64,000 nucleotides of DNA from positions 55,050 to 119,049 of the forward strand of contig JAGAYS010000037.1 in assembly GCA_017940385.1 (NCBI GenBank), written 5' to 3'. Origin of the DNA: Ruminobacter sp. (lineage in GTDB: Bacteria; Pseudomonadota; Gammaproteobacteria; Enterobacterales; Succinivibrionaceae). Both the position numbers and the translations under genes were made by a program. The notes beneath the pieces are model-generated. The model made no database searches and was not told the DNA's origin. It saw only the letters and a list, made by a program, of their open reading frames with translations. The stretch's first letter is position 1. Every line of letters starts with the position of its first letter. This document shows, piece after piece, positions 35,025 through 45,297 of this stretch.

Positions 35025-37886
35025 ATGAAGTTTAATAAAAATAAGCTTTGTTTTGCGGTTTCTGCTGCAATTCTTTCCATGTCACTTACGGCTTGTGGCA
35101 GTGGCGGCAGCAGTAGCGGCGATAACGGCAAGGTGACCGATACTTGGATTGACAGTAATAATCCTACAGTCGGCAACGATCAGTCTTTGATATACGAACC
35201 TGCAGAAATCAAAGATTCCTGTGTTGTTCCTCAGAATACCATTATCGTTAGGGGCGATTATTACGACCAGTATGCCGCATGGCTTTGGAATGATGAAGGT
35301 AATATGTTTGACAGCTGGCCCGGAGAAGAATTTACCAACAACGACATGGGGTCAGCATGTGCCGAACCTATTCATTTATTTAATCATGATGACGGTGAAG
35401 GACTCGTTTCCCTTGAAGGCTTTAATGTAATTGTAAACAACAATAATAACGGTTCTCAGACAACAACTAACGTATTTACTCAGGAGAAACCTTGCCTCAG
35501 CATGAGTTCCGCTTCAGATGCAACCTTCGTTACCGCTGCTGAATGCGGTGTTATCATCGATGGTCTGGATGAACAGGTTCCAATGGAGAATGCAACTTAC
35601 ATTTCTCATAACGGATCAATCCTTGCAGACGGTGCAGAAATTGAATTCACCGAAAAGGTAGGTAATCCTGAATCAGCCTATGTCGACGTTACACTTCTTT
35701 TCAAGGGGCCTGACATGGCTGAAGATTCCAAGGGGCTTTTCTGGTTCAGCAAGGCTTCTGCCAAGACTCCTGGCGACAGCAGGGAAAATGCTATCGAATT
35801 CAGTAACGGTGACATTATTCGTATCGGTCAGGACCTGACTGTTCCTGACGGAGAAACCAAAAGCGTTAAGCTTAACGTAATGTATAACGGCGCCGTTTCA
35901 TCATATACCATCAAAAAGTCTTATGTTGTTAAGACTGATGAATGCCGACTGAATACAAAGACTGAACCTCTCGGTGCTGAATACACCTCTACTGCAACCA
36001 CTTTCCGTATCTGGTCTCCTGATTCAAGCAATGTTTCCGTTACCGTTGACGGCGTCAAGTACAATATGAGAAAGGTTGCACTTCCTTGTCTTACTGAGGT
36101 TTACGAAGTCGTGGTTGACGGCGATCTGGCAGGTAAGACCTATCAGTTCTCCGTAGGCGGCAAGAAGGTTCGTGACCCGTATGGCAAGATGGTTGCAAAT
36201 GGAAGCAACACCGCCAATATCGTAATGGACATGAGTCAGACCGAACCGGATGAACCATGGGTTGATGCTCCGGAACTTAAGAACAGAGAAGATGCCGTTA
36301 TTTATGAAGTTCACGTACGTGACTTTACCATTGACCCAACCTCAGGTGTGGATGAAGATAAGAGAGGCCGCTACCTCGGTATGGTTCAGACCGGAACTAC
36401 ATATAACGGAGTAACAACCGGTATTGATCATCTTAAGGAACTGGGTGTTACTCACGTTCAGCTGCAGCCAATCTTTGATTATGCTACATGTTCAAACGTA
36501 GATTCTCAGAACCAAAACTGCTACAACTGGGGCTACGATCCTTGGAACTTCAACGTTCCTGAAGATCGTTACTCATCCGTATTCGGTACTGATGATTACA
36601 ACACCAAAATCAGGGAAGTTAAAACCATGGTTAACGAATTCCACAAAAACGGCATTCGTGTAATTATGGACGTGGTATATAACCACACCATGGATAATAC
36701 CGTGTTTGAAAATATTACTTCAAAGTACTACCTGAAGGTTGACCTTAACGGTTGCGGTAATACCACTAATCCGGACAATAACATGGTTTGGACCATGATT
36801 CGCGACTCAATGGATTATTGGAAGAACGAATACCACATCGACGGTTTCAGATTAGACCTTGTAGGTTCATTCTCAATGAAGGATTTTTCCGACTTCGGTG
36901 TATATCTGAACAGACAGTATCCTGATTCTACCCTTCTCATTTACGGCGAACCATGGGCAGCCGACAATGATGCCGCCGAAAAGTATGTTGACAATCCTGT
37001 CCGTACCGGCAGAATGCATACACAGGATGATGATGCTCACGTAGGCGCATTCAACAACCGTATCAGAAACTGTCTGAAGGGTTCAAGTAATGACGCAGAA
37101 GCCCTCGGCTTCATTTTCAATAAGTTTAATACCGGCTGGGACAGCAACGAAACCGATGAAAACGATAAGCCACTTGATAGCAATTTGAAATGTGTGTTTA
37201 TGGGTGCAATCGGCGGTGTCCGTCATAAGGATGCAACCGGAAAGAATATTTGGAGTGCACAGGGCTTTACCGATCCTGAACAGTCAATCTCCTACCTGAC
37301 CGCTCACGATAATCTTGACCTCCGTGATAAGATTGAAGCTGCCGGTGTGAAAGCTCTTGCCGACAAGAAGAAGCTTCAGGTTTATGCAAATGCCATGATT
37401 TTTGCAAGCCAGGGCATCTCCTTTATCCATGGCGGTGAAGAAATCGGTCGTACCAAGGCTGCTGCGGGTAAAGATATTCACAACACCTACAACACCACCA
37501 CCGGTGCAAATGACTACAAGTGGGATCTTAAGAGCGGAGACTGGAAGGATGTAAGTGAAGCCTATGCCAAGCTCATTGCTTTAAGAAAGGCTCACCCTGC
37601 ATTCCGCATGACTACCGCTGATGATATCTTTGATAACGTTACATTAGATACTGCAAACAGTACCGATGAAATAGTTGTATTTGATATCAACGGTGCGGCT
37701 GTCGGTGATGAATGGAGCAGCATTAAGGTTGCGTTTAACAGTAAGAAAACTTCTGTAACAATTAGCAATCTCGATGCACAGCTTGTCAAGGTTGTTGACG
37801 GTGCCAAGGTCCTGAATGATGTTGTCGACAATGATGTTGCCGCACCTCAGTCAGTAACCATTTGGGCTGTTGTTCCACAGGAATAG
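35025..37886 (+). CDS. pulA: Surface-type pullulanase lipoprotein (type I pullulanase, GH13)
   Basis: A 953-residue debranching enzyme that cleaves alpha-1,6 bonds in pullulan, starch and glycogen. The N-terminus is a lipoprotein signal with lipobox LTAC (Cys24) followed by a Gly/Ser linker. Residues about 48-160 look like a starch-binding module of the CBM26 type (AAWLWNDEGNMFDSWPG, FNVIVNNNNNGSQTTTNV). Then come a beta-sandwich linker, a CBM48-like domain (about 315-395) and the GH13 barrel. The type I pullulanase signature YNWGYDP is near residue 500, the nucleophile Asp in DGFRLD near 611, the acid/base Glu in YGEPW near 642, and the transition-state Asp in LTAHDN near 762. It presumably acts on polymeric starch at the cell surface, feeding maltodextrins to MalE. 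Confidence 0.92.
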   Translation: MKFNKNKLCFAVSAAILSMSLTACGSGGSSSGDNGKVTDTWIDSNNPTVGNDQSLIYEPAEIKDSCVVPQNTIIVRGDYYDQYAAWLWNDEGNMFDSWPGEEFTNNDMGSACAEPIHLFNHDDGEGLVSLEGFNVIVNNNNNGSQTTTNVFTQEKPCLSMSSASDATFVTAAECGVIIDGLDEQVPMENATYISHNGSILADGAEIEFTEKVGNPESAYVDVTLLFKGPDMAEDSKGLFWFSKASAKTPGDSRENAIEFSNGDIIRIGQDLTVPDGETKSVKLNVMYNGAVSSYTIKKSYVVKTDECRLNTKTEPLGAEYTSTATTFRIWSPDSSNVSVTVDGVKYNMRKVALPCLTEVYEVVVDGDLAGKTYQFSVGGKKVRDPYGKMVANGSNTANIVMDMSQTEPDEPWVDAPELKNREDAVIYEVHVRDFTIDPTSGVDEDKRGRYLGMVQTGTTYNGVTTGIDHLKELGVTHVQLQPIFDYATCSNVDSQNQNCYNWGYDPWNFNVPEDRYSSVFGTDDYNTKIREVKTMVNEFHKNGIRVIMDVVYNHTMDNTVFENITSKYYLKVDLNGCGNTTNPDNNMVWTMIRDSMDYWKNEYHIDGFRLDLVGSFSMKDFSDFGVYLNRQYPDSTLLIYGEPWAADNDAAEKYVDNPVRTGRMHTQDDDAHVGAFNNRIRNCLKGSSNDAEALGFIFNKFNTGWDSNETDENDKPLDSNLKCVFMGAIGGVRHKDATGKNIWSAQGFTDPEQSISYLTAHDNLDLRDKIEAAGVKALADKKKLQVYANAMIFASQGISFIHGGEEIGRTKAAAGKDIHNTYNTTTGANDYKWDLKSGDWKDVSEAYAKLIALRKAHPAFRMTTADDIFDNVTLDTANSTDEIVVFDINGAAVGDEWSSIKVAFNSKKTSVTISNLDAQLVKVVDGAKVLNDVVDNDVAAPQSVTIWAVVPQE

Positions 37887-37970
37887 TTCGCATGTTTTAC
37901 GGATGTTTTTGAAAAACTTACGTAAAAACCCATAACCTAAACTTTGATTCATATGTTTAGGCAATACTGA

Positions 37971-38003
37971 GAGACCGAATCAGGCAATGGATTCGGTCTC
38001 TTA
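37971..38003 (+). terminator. Terminator of pulA
   Basis: GAGACCGAATC / GATTCGGTCTC, perfect 11-bp stem with an 8-nt loop, followed by TTAATT. Confidence 0.7.
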
Positions 38004-38037
38004 ATTATTATGCGATACGGAACATTCAGGTTTCATA

Positions 38038-38079
38038 CAAAAAGGCCGGGAGCTCCATACGTTGCTCCCGGCCTTTTTG
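38038..38079. terminator. Bidirectional terminator between convergent pulA and serC
   Basis: CAAAAAGGCCGGGAGC / GCTCCCGGCCTTTTTG, perfect 16-bp stem with A-tract and T-tract on the two sides, so it can work in both directions. For serC it lies 18 bp past the stop. Confidence 0.9.
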
Positions 38080-38097
38080 TGTCTATACTGTAACGAC

Positions 38098-39183
38098 TTA
38101 CTTATGAGCCTTTTCGAATTTTTCCATAAAGGCAACCAGAGCCTTAACGCCTTCAAGAGGCATTGCATTGTAAAGGCTGGCTCTCATACCGCCAAGTACT
38201 CTGTGACCCTTGAGGGAAATCAGATTATTAGCCTTGGCTTCGGCAATAAACTGCTGATCGAGACTGCTGTCCTTCAGGAAGAACGGAATGTTCATGCGTG
38301 AACGCACACCTTCAGCAACGTTGTTGCTGTAGAAATCAGAACTGTCAATGAAGTTATAGAGAAGTTCTGACTTTTCCTTATTAATGGCTTCCATCGCTTC
38401 AACACCGCCGAGGCTCTTTAACCAGGCAAATACCTTGCCGGCAAAGTACCATGCAAAGGTATTAGGAGTATTGAGCATTGAATCATGATCGGCAGTGACC
38501 TTGTAGTCCCAGATTGCAGGAGTGATTGACTGTGCATGACCAATCAGATCCTCTCTTACGATAACAATAGTAATGCCTGAAGGTCCGATATTCTTCTGAG
38601 CACCGCCGTAAAGCATACCGAATTTTGAAACATCCATGCGACGGGAAAGAATGCATGATGAAATATCGGCAATCAGCGGAACGTCACCGGTATCAGGAGT
38701 GTTGAACATTTCAATACCGTGAATGGTTTCGTTCATACATACGTGAACATAGGCTGAATCCTTCTTTAAAGGAAGACCTTCAAGCTTAAGATCAACCTTG
38801 CCGTCAGCATTTACGAAGTCACCCTTAATGGAATTCACGTTGGTGTACTTCACTGCTTCTTCAGCTGCGTAACCTGACCAGGCACCGGTAACAATGTAAT
38901 CGGCTGAACCGTCTGCAGAAGCAAGATTCATAGGAAGATTGGCAAAAACACCTCTTCCGCCGCCGTGCATGAACAGTACCTTATAGTTGTCAGGAATATT
39001 CATGAGCTCACGAAGATCAGCAGTGGCTTTTTCAGCGATAGCCAGATAATCCTTGGAACGGTGAGAGATTTCAATTACGCCGGCACCGATTCCGTTGATA
39101 TCCAAAAACTCCTTCTGAACATCCTTCATAACAGCTTCAGGAAGCATAGAAGGACCTGCTGCAAAATTGTATACCTTACTCAT
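38098..39183 (-). CDS. serC: Phosphoserine aminotransferase
   Basis: A 361-residue PLP enzyme of class V that makes 3-phosphoserine from 3-phosphohydroxypyruvate (serine pathway; also acts in pyridoxal synthesis). It begins KVYNFAAGPSMLPEAVM, contains LFMHGGGRGVFANLPMNL, the Asp motif LIADISSCILSRRMDVSKFG and the PLP lysine in LYGGAQKNIGPSGITIVIV, and ends with GGMRASLYNAMPLEGVKALVAFM. Length and motifs are normal. It lies downstream of gyrA on the same strand, but a terminator separates them. Confidence 0.96.
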   Translation of the reverse strand: MSKVYNFAAGPSMLPEAVMKDVQKEFLDINGIGAGVIEISHRSKDYLAIAEKATADLRELMNIPDNYKVLFMHGGGRGVFANLPMNLASADGSADYIVTGAWSGYAAEEAVKYTNVNSIKGDFVNADGKVDLKLEGLPLKKDSAYVHVCMNETIHGIEMFNTPDTGDVPLIADISSCILSRRMDVSKFGMLYGGAQKNIGPSGITIVIVREDLIGHAQSITPAIWDYKVTADHDSMLNTPNTFAWYFAGKVFAWLKSLGGVEAMEAINKEKSELLYNFIDSSDFYSNNVAEGVRSRMNIPFFLKDSSLDQQFIAEAKANNLISLKGHRVLGGMRASLYNAMPLEGVKALVAFMEKFEKAHK

Positions 39184-39342
39184 AGAGAGACACCTTGTCC
39201 TATTCTGATATTTGCTTGAAAAATAATTTAAAAACAGATGCGAACATTATACAGAAAAAACAGGCATAAAGATAAAAATAAAACATAAATGGGCGTTTTT
39301 CCTGCATGAAACGAACTGTTCTGAGAACTTTTCCGATAAAAC

Positions 39343-39378
39343 AAAGGAGGAGAAAAACATATGTCTTTCTCCCCCTTT
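39343..39378 (-). terminator. Terminator between gyrA and serC
   Basis: Read leftwards, AAAGGGGGAGAAA pairs imperfectly with TTTCTCCTCCTTT (one G-T pair) and is followed by GTTTT, just after the gyrA stop. Confidence 0.65.
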
Positions 39379-39434
39379 AACCGTCAGTAAATCTGACAAA
39401 TCAAACCTCAGGCTTTTTCTTCAGTCTGAAATCA

Positions 39435-42275
39435 TCAGATGTCAGAATCATCCTGTGCGTCTGAAGCGGCATCCGCAACTGATTCACCGTCAGATGCGAC
39501 ATCGGCGGCGTTATCAGTATCTGCGTCTGCAGGGATCTGTCCTTCCTGTTCCTCGTCATCGGTCTTAACAACACGCTGTACGGATACAAGCTTGAGACCT
39601 TCATCAAGACGAATTAGACGAACGCCCTGACCGTAACGGGAAATCACGCTGACCTCATCAACACGGGTACGAACAAGAATACCGGCATTGTTGATAAGAA
39701 TGATTTCGTCACCGTCGGCAACCTGTACGGCACCGATTACCCTGCCGTTGCGATCCTCACCCTTGATGGCGATTACGCCCTTGGCATTACGACGTCTCAA
39801 CGGGAAGTCGACAACAGGACTGCGCTTACCGAAGCCGTTTTCGGTGGCTATCAGTACGTACGGCAGAGTGCTGTCGATTACCATCATGGAAACTACCTGA
39901 TGGCCCTTGGCAAGATTCATGCCCCTGACGCCTCGTGATACACGACCGGAAGCTCTAACACCGCCACGGTAATTAGGACCGATAACAAGTGCATCTTCCT
40001 CTGAACCTTCACCATCGCCGTCAGCATCGGCACTTACGGCTTCCTCAATGGTCTCCGCAGCTTCTGCAGCTTCTTCATTTTCACCGTCAGTGTCGATGGT
40101 TGCATCAGCTTCAGGTGTTAATGGAGAATACTCGTTAAAGAGACATGCACGTCCGTCGGAACTGAACAGGGCAATTACGTCGCTGCCTGATGTCAGTGCG
40201 ACATTGACGAGGCTTACGCCTTCATCAAGCTTAATGGCTCTGAGACCCTGGGCATTAACGTTTCTGTAAGCGCTCAGCTTGGTCTTCTTTACATAACCGT
40301 TGGAGGTTGCAAAGAACAGGAATTTGTTCTCGTCAAAGCTGTTTACCGGAACAATGGTCTGAATTGACTCGTTTTCCTCAAGTCTCAGCAGGTTCACAAT
40401 CGGACGGCCCTTAGAATTTGAAGACGCTTCCGGCAGGTCATATACGTTGATTGAGAACACCTTGCCGCGGGAGGTAAAGCACAACACGGTATCATGTGTA
40501 TTCACCACATACATGCTGTCAATTACGTCCTCATCCTTCACCATGGTGGCACGACGGCCGCGGCCTCCGCGCTTCTGGGCTTCATATTCAGATAAAGGCT
40601 GGTACTTGATGTAACCGGCATGGGACAGGGTAATAACGGCTGAAACCGGATCAATCAGATCCTTCTTGGTAATTTCAGCGGTGTTGGTTTCGATCACGCT
40701 TCTTCTGGCGTCACCGTAATCATTGCGAATCTGTTCGAGTTCCTCAATGATAATGTCACGCAGAAGCTCTTCTGATGCCAGTATTCTCAGGAATTCCTTG
40801 ATCTGGGCAGAAAGTTCACGGTATTCCTCGGTAATCTTGTCCTGTTCCAGATTGGTCAGACGGTGCAGAGGCATGTCCAGAATTGCCACTGTCTGAGGAT
40901 CGGAGAAGAAATATGCCCCATCGTGAATACCGAATCTAGGTTCAATGTATTCAGGTTTGCAAAGTTCCCTGCCGTCCGCCGCAATTTCAATAAGACTGTT
41001 AAGTTCACCGTAATTCCACGGATGAGCCATCAAGGCCGCATGTGCTTCCTGTCTGTTGGCACTGCCCTTGATAATTGCAATGATTTCGTCGATGTTGCTT
41101 AAGGCCACAAGCAGAGCTTCGAGCTTATGAGCCCTGTCACGTGCAATCTTAAGATCATAAACGGTACGTCTTGTTACAACTTCCTTTCTGTGCTTGATGA
41201 AGTGCTCAAGAATCTGCTTCAGATTAAGAACTTCAGGACGGTTGTCAACGAGTGCCAGCATGTTTATAGGGAAAGACACCTGCATTCTGGTCTGCTGGAA
41301 AAGTTTGTTGAGAACTATTTCAGGAGATTCGTTCTGACGCAGGAAGATTTCAATGCGGACCTTTTTGGTTGAACCGTTGTTCACGCGGGTTATGCCTTCG
41401 ATGGTGTGGTCACGCATGCATTCACTGATCTTCTTTTCGATTTCAGCAGGTCCTACACCGTAAGGAAGTTCGGTAACAATAATCTTCTGTTTACCGTTTT
41501 CATCCCCTTCAATGGTGGTCTTTGCACGAATGATGGCCTTACCGTTACCGGTCTGATATGCCCTTCTGATGTCGCTCTGTCCGTAGATGATACCGCCGGT
41601 AGGGAAATCCGGAGCAGGGATGTACTGCATAAGATCGTCAACCGTCAGTTCAGGATTACGCATTAATGCCACGGTGGCATTTACGACTTCTGACAGATTA
41701 TGAGTCGGAATATTGGTGGCCATACCTACCGCAATGCCTGATGTTCCGTTAACCAGAAGGTTAGGAAGCTTGTTAGGCATTACAACCGGAATTGTTTCAC
41801 TGTTATCGTAGTTTGGAACGGTATCAACGGTTTCCTTTTCCAGATCCGCAACCATTTCACCGCAGATCTTGGACATTCTGACTTCGGTATAACGCATGGC
41901 CGCAGCCTTGTAACCGTCAAGGTCACCGAAGTTGCCGTGACCGTCCACGAGCGGATAACGGAGGGAGAAATCCTGAGCCATACGGACGATGGTATCATAA
42001 ACGGCCGTATCACCGTGAGGATGATACTTACCGATAACATCACCAACTACACGTGCTGACTTTAAATGCTTGGTATTGTAAAAGTTTCTCAGCTTGTACA
42101 TGGAGTACAGACTGCGTCTGTGTACCGGCTTTAAACCGTCTCTTACGTCTGGGAGTGCACGATCCACGATTACGCTCATGGCATAATTGATAAATGCGCT
42201 CTGAAGCTGTTCAGTGATCTTTACCGGACGGACATTCTCCGGTAATGAATCTCTGGATGTTGTATTGTCACTCAT
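39435..42275 (-). CDS. gyrA: DNA gyrase subunit A
   Basis: A 946-residue type II topoisomerase subunit. The catalytic Tyr lies in the [11 protein letters not shown] segment. The quinolone-resistance region reads [19 protein letters not shown], with Thr at the position equivalent to E. coli Ser83 and Asp at 87. The gammaproteobacterial central domain ([26 protein letters not shown]) is present, and the C-terminal wrapping domain has the GyrA box QKRGGRGRR (about 564-572). An insertion of about 55 residues, almost entirely Asp/Glu/Ala, interrupts the C-terminal pinwheel at about 715-768; the C-terminus is also acidic. The ATG at 42273-42275 begins [20 protein letters not shown]. Confidence 0.97.
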   Translation of the reverse strand: MSDNTTSRDSLPENVRPVKITEQLQSAFINYAMSVIVDRALPDVRDGLKPVHRRSLYSMYKLRNFYNTKHLKSARVVGDVIGKYHPHGDTAVYDTIVRMAQDFSLRYPLVDGHGNFGDLDGYKAAAMRYTEVRMSKICGEMVADLEKETVDTVPNYDNSETIPVVMPNKLPNLLVNGTSGIAVGMATNIPTHNLSEVVNATVALMRNPELTVDDLMQYIPAPDFPTGGIIYGQSDIRRAYQTGNGKAIIRAKTTIEGDENGKQKIIVTELPYGVGPAEIEKKISECMRDHTIEGITRVNNGSTKKVRIEIFLRQNESPEIVLNKLFQQTRMQVSFPINMLALVDNRPEVLNLKQILEHFIKHRKEVVTRRTVYDLKIARDRAHKLEALLVALSNIDEIIAIIKGSANRQEAHAALMAHPWNYGELNSLIEIAADGRELCKPEYIEPRFGIHDGAYFFSDPQTVAILDMPLHRLTNLEQDKITEEYRELSAQIKEFLRILASEELLRDIIIEELEQIRNDYGDARRSVIETNTAEITKKDLIDPVSAVITLSHAGYIKYQPLSEYEAQKRGGRGRRATMVKDEDVIDSMYVVNTHDTVLCFTSRGKVFSINVYDLPEASSNSKGRPIVNLLRLEENESIQTIVPVNSFDENKFLFFATSNGYVKKTKLSAYRNVNAQGLRAIKLDEGVSLVNVALTSGSDVIALFSSDGRACLFNEYSPLTPEADATIDTDGENEEAAEAAETIEEAVSADADGDGEGSEEDALVIGPNYRGGVRASGRVSRGVRGMNLAKGHQVVSMMVIDSTLPYVLIATENGFGKRSPVVDFPLRRRNAKGVIAIKGEDRNGRVIGAVQVADGDEIILINNAGILVRTRVDEVSVISRYGQGVRLIRLDEGLKLVSVQRVVKTDDEEQEGQIPADADTDNAADVASDGESVADAASDAQDDSDI

Positions 42276-42734
42276 CTCAATTACTCATTATTAATATAAA
42301 AAATTTGTGGCTCATTGTACCATAAAACCATATTATTTTCATGCAGTTTCCTAGCCCGGAAGTGACGTCAGCCGGTGTTCCTGAGATAATCTGAATATTT
42401 TCGCCGTCAGATGCTTTTTGTTTTCTGCCCGCACCCCCTTACATTAAGGTTTAGAATTCCGTTTTTTCATTCAGAAGGATTATTATTTCATAAACAACGT
42501 TTCCGTCTGACGCCTGACTGCCGGATTCATTTTCCCGTCATGGCATGCATGCCACGGTTTTAATATTTTTTTGTTAAATTTCATCGAAACTAATTATATA
42601 ATTGTCGGACTTTCATATCCTGACAGTCTGAACAGATCGTATCTTATCCGGCGGAAGACGGGCTCATTACACTGCCGGACGGAAACGTCGTCAATGCACC
42701 TGTTCGGACAGTCACAGCCAAAAGGAATACAACA
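42276..42734. other. Divergent intergenic region between gyrA and rdgC
   Basis: 459 bp without a supported gene; it holds the gyrA promoter (minus) and the rdgC promoter (plus). No further element was recognised. Confidence 0.5.
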
Positions 42735-43643
42735 ATGTGGTTTAAAAATGTCAGAGTATACACGCTCGATACAGGGTTCAAGTACAGCACCGAAGAACTT
42801 GACAAACTTCTTGCACCTCAGAAATACACTCCGTGTTCAGGTCAGGACATGGTACGTTTCGGTTGGGTAAGTCCGCTCGGACAGGACGAGGAGGTTCTCT
42901 GTCATAAGATCAATGACGACTACTTCTTCCGCTGCAGAACCGAAAAAAGAATGCTCCCTGCCAGCGTGGTTAATGAAGAATTAAAGGAAAAGGTGGAAGA
43001 GCTCGAACTTAAGCAGGCACGTAACGTAAGCAAAAAGGAAAAGGCGGAGCTCAAGGAAAACATCGTTAATGAACTCCTGCCTAGAGCTTTCCGACTCCAT
43101 AAGGAAAACTGGATCTGGGTTAGCGGCAAATACGGCTATGTCGTGGTAAACGTGGCCTCAGACAAGCAGGCAGAGGATCTTATCGCCCTCTTAAGAAAAA
43201 GTCTCGGTTCCCTTCCGGCCCGCCTCTTCAAATTCAACAAATCCGTTAACGACTGCATGACGGAATGGGTTGCCAACGGTGAAGGCCCGGTTGGAATTGA
43301 AATCGGCGACGAGGTTGAACTCAAGGCGGTTGACGGTGCCGGCGGCACCATCAAGGCAAAGAAACAGGACCTGGACACTGCAGAAATCAAGGCTCACCTT
43401 GAAGCAGGCAAGGTTGTTACAAGTCTTGCAATCACCGTAAACGATGACGTATCACTTGTCATAGACGATTCTTTTGCCCTTAAGAGAATAAAGCTTTCCG
43501 ACACCGTTATTGACGAGAACGCCACCGTTAGCGATGACCCGGCAGCCCAGCTCGATGCCGATCTTACCCTTATAAGCGGCGAATTCTCAAAGCTGATTCC
43601 GGTACTGGTTGATGCATTCGGCGGCGAAAGCGAAGCTGAATAA
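42735..43643 (+). CDS. rdgC: Recombination-associated protein RdgC
   Basis: A 302-residue nucleoid-associated protein that forms a ring around DNA and restrains RecA. It matches E. coli RdgC over its whole length: MWFKNVRVYTLDTGF at the start, LLPRAFRLHKENWIWV, ALLRKSLGSLPARLF, TIKAKKQDLDTAEIKAHLEAGKVV and FDADLTLISGE-like AAQLDADLTLISGEFSKLIP near the end. A lysine/glutamate-rich helix (about 75-115) is the usual arm region. It is monocistronic, followed by a terminator. Confidence 0.95.
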   Translation: MWFKNVRVYTLDTGFKYSTEELDKLLAPQKYTPCSGQDMVRFGWVSPLGQDEEVLCHKINDDYFFRCRTEKRMLPASVVNEELKEKVEELELKQARNVSKKEKAELKENIVNELLPRAFRLHKENWIWVSGKYGYVVVNVASDKQAEDLIALLRKSLGSLPARLFKFNKSVNDCMTEWVANGEGPVGIEIGDEVELKAVDGAGGTIKAKKQDLDTAEIKAHLEAGKVVTSLAITVNDDVSLVIDDSFALKRIKLSDTVIDENATVSDDPAAQLDADLTLISGEFSKLIPVLVDAFGGESEAE

Positions 43644-43700
43644 AGCATAACTGACGATCCGGAAACGGTTAACCGTTTTTCCCATTCATAAAATGCACTT

Positions 43701-43745
43701 AATCCGGCAGCGGCCATACTGTTCATGGCGCTGCCGGATTTTATG
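43701..43745 (+). terminator. Terminator of rdgC
   Basis: AATCCGGCAGC / GCTGCCGGATT stem with an inner GCCAT/ATGGC helix, followed by TTTAT. A separate palindrome AAACGGTTAACCGTTT lies at 43663-43678. Confidence 0.8.
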
Positions 43746-43854
43746 ATTAGAGGCTTTTTTTATTTTATACCGGTCAGATGATACACAAATCACGGAGAAA
43801 ATTATAAAATATGGCAGCTTCTAAAATTCAAACACCAGATTTAAGGGATCACAC

Positions 43855-45195
43855 ATGAAAAAACCTGAGCTTTTATCACCGGCAGGCACATTAAAGAACT
43901 TAAGATACGCCACGGCCTTCGGTGCCGATGCCGTCTATGCCGGTCAGCCCCGCTACAGTCTGCGAATCAGAAACAATGAATTCGATTATCAGACTCTTGA
44001 ATCAGCCATCAGGGAACTGCATGATGCGGGAAAGAAGCTCTACATGGTTGTAAACATTCAGCCTCACAACATCAAGGTAAAAAAGTTTGCCAAAGATCTT
44101 GCCGACATTGTTGCCCTTAACCCTGATGCCTTAATCATGTCAGATCCCGGCATGATTATGATGGTAAGGGAAGCCTATCCGGACATGCCGATTCATCTTT
44201 CGGTACAGGCAAACACAATTAACTTTGCCTCCGTGCGCTTCTGGGAAAAAATGGGACTTAAGAGAATAATACTTTCCAGAGAGCTTCATCTTGACGAAAT
44301 CAGGGAAATCCGCGATGAATGTCCTCAGATGGAACTGGAGGTTTTTGTTCACGGTGCTCTGTGCATGGCCTACTCCGGCCGCTGCCTGCTGAGCGGTTAT
44401 CTCACCCACCGCGACTCAAATCAGGGAGCCTGCACCAACTCCTGCAGATGGGCCTATAAGATACACAAGGCCGTAGAAGACGATACCGGAGAGCTGGTCG
44501 AACCGGATCTCGGCAGCGATCTTGTTACCCCGCACAGCTATCTTCTGGAAGAACCTAAGAGACCTGGTGAACTCATGGCCTGCGACGAGGATGAACACGG
44601 TACCTACATCATGAACTCACGAGATCTGCGTGCCGTCGAACACGTGCAGAAACTCTGTGAAATCGGTGTTGACTCCCTTAAGATTGAAGGTCGCACAAAA
44701 TCTTTCTACTACTGTGCCAGAACCGCCTCAGTCTACCGCCGTGCCATCGACGCCGCCATGCGCGGAGAAAATATCGTGGAGGAACTGAAATCCGAACTCG
44801 AATCACTGGCACACAGAGGCTATACGGACGGATTCCTCACCCGTCACGGCATCAGTGAATACCAGAATTATGACTACGGCTACAGCATCTCAGATAAGAG
44901 TCAGTTCGTCGGTGAAGTTACCGGCATCGATGCTGACGGTCTGTGGCAGGTAAGCGTGCGTAACCGTTTTGAACTTGGGGACACCCTCGAGATACTGTCT
45001 CCGGGAGTAAGAGAATTCATCACCCTTGACAATCTGCTTGATAAGAAAAAGCAGCCTGTCACCGTAGCACCCGGCGACGGACACGTGGTTTACTTTAAAT
45101 GTCCGCTGCCTCCTGAATACGCCCGCATGGGCATTATCGTGCGTCACTTCAGAAACGGGGAGAACACGAGACAGCCCGTAATCAGACAGAATTAA
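43855..45195 (+). CDS. trhP: U32 family tRNA hydroxylation protein TrhP
   Basis: A 446-residue member of peptidase family U32, orthologous to E. coli TrhP (YegQ), which with prephenate helps make 5-hydroxyuridine at tRNA position 34. It starts KPELLSPAGTLKNLRYATAF, with GADAVYAGQPRYSLRIRNNEF, the U32 signature EVFVHGALCMAYSGRCLLSGY and conserved cysteines (QGACTNSCRW). No protease catalytic residues are established for the family. AAGGGATCACAC precedes the ATG. Confidence 0.93.
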   Translation: MKKPELLSPAGTLKNLRYATAFGADAVYAGQPRYSLRIRNNEFDYQTLESAIRELHDAGKKLYMVVNIQPHNIKVKKFAKDLADIVALNPDALIMSDPGMIMMVREAYPDMPIHLSVQANTINFASVRFWEKMGLKRIILSRELHLDEIREIRDECPQMELEVFVHGALCMAYSGRCLLSGYLTHRDSNQGACTNSCRWAYKIHKAVEDDTGELVEPDLGSDLVTPHSYLLEEPKRPGELMACDEDEHGTYIMNSRDLRAVEHVQKLCEIGVDSLKIEGRTKSFYYCARTASVYRRAIDAAMRGENIVEELKSELESLAHRGYTDGFLTRHGISEYQNYDYGYSISDKSQFVGEVTGIDADGLWQVSVRNRFELGDTLEILSPGVREFITLDNLLDKKKQPVTVAPGDGHVVYFKCPLPPEYARMGIIVRHFRNGENTRQPVIRQN

Positions 45196-45225
45196 TCCTG
45201 TCTCTCCGTATGTAACACAGAATTA

Positions 45226-45264
45226 ACGGAAGCTGCCGGCATTCGGCAACTTCCGTACTTTTTT
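45226..45264 (+). terminator. Terminator of trhP
   Basis: ACGGAAG(C)TGCCG pairs with CGGCA(A)CTTCCGT across a short loop and is followed by ACTTTTTT. Confidence 0.82.
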
Positions 45265-45297
45265 AAGCCCCGGGAACTCGACAGTTCCGGGGCTTAA
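45265..45297. terminator. Second GC-rich hairpin following trhP
   Basis: AAGCCCCGGGAACT / AGTTCCGGGGCTT with one bulged G and a 4-nt loop, immediately after the first hairpin. It lacks its own T-tract; it may be a backup terminator or repeat element. Confidence 0.5.

Noticed and set aside
42276-42734. Riboswitch or small RNA between gyrA and rdgC
   Set aside because: No conserved stem-loop pattern or recognised riboswitch core could be made out by eye.
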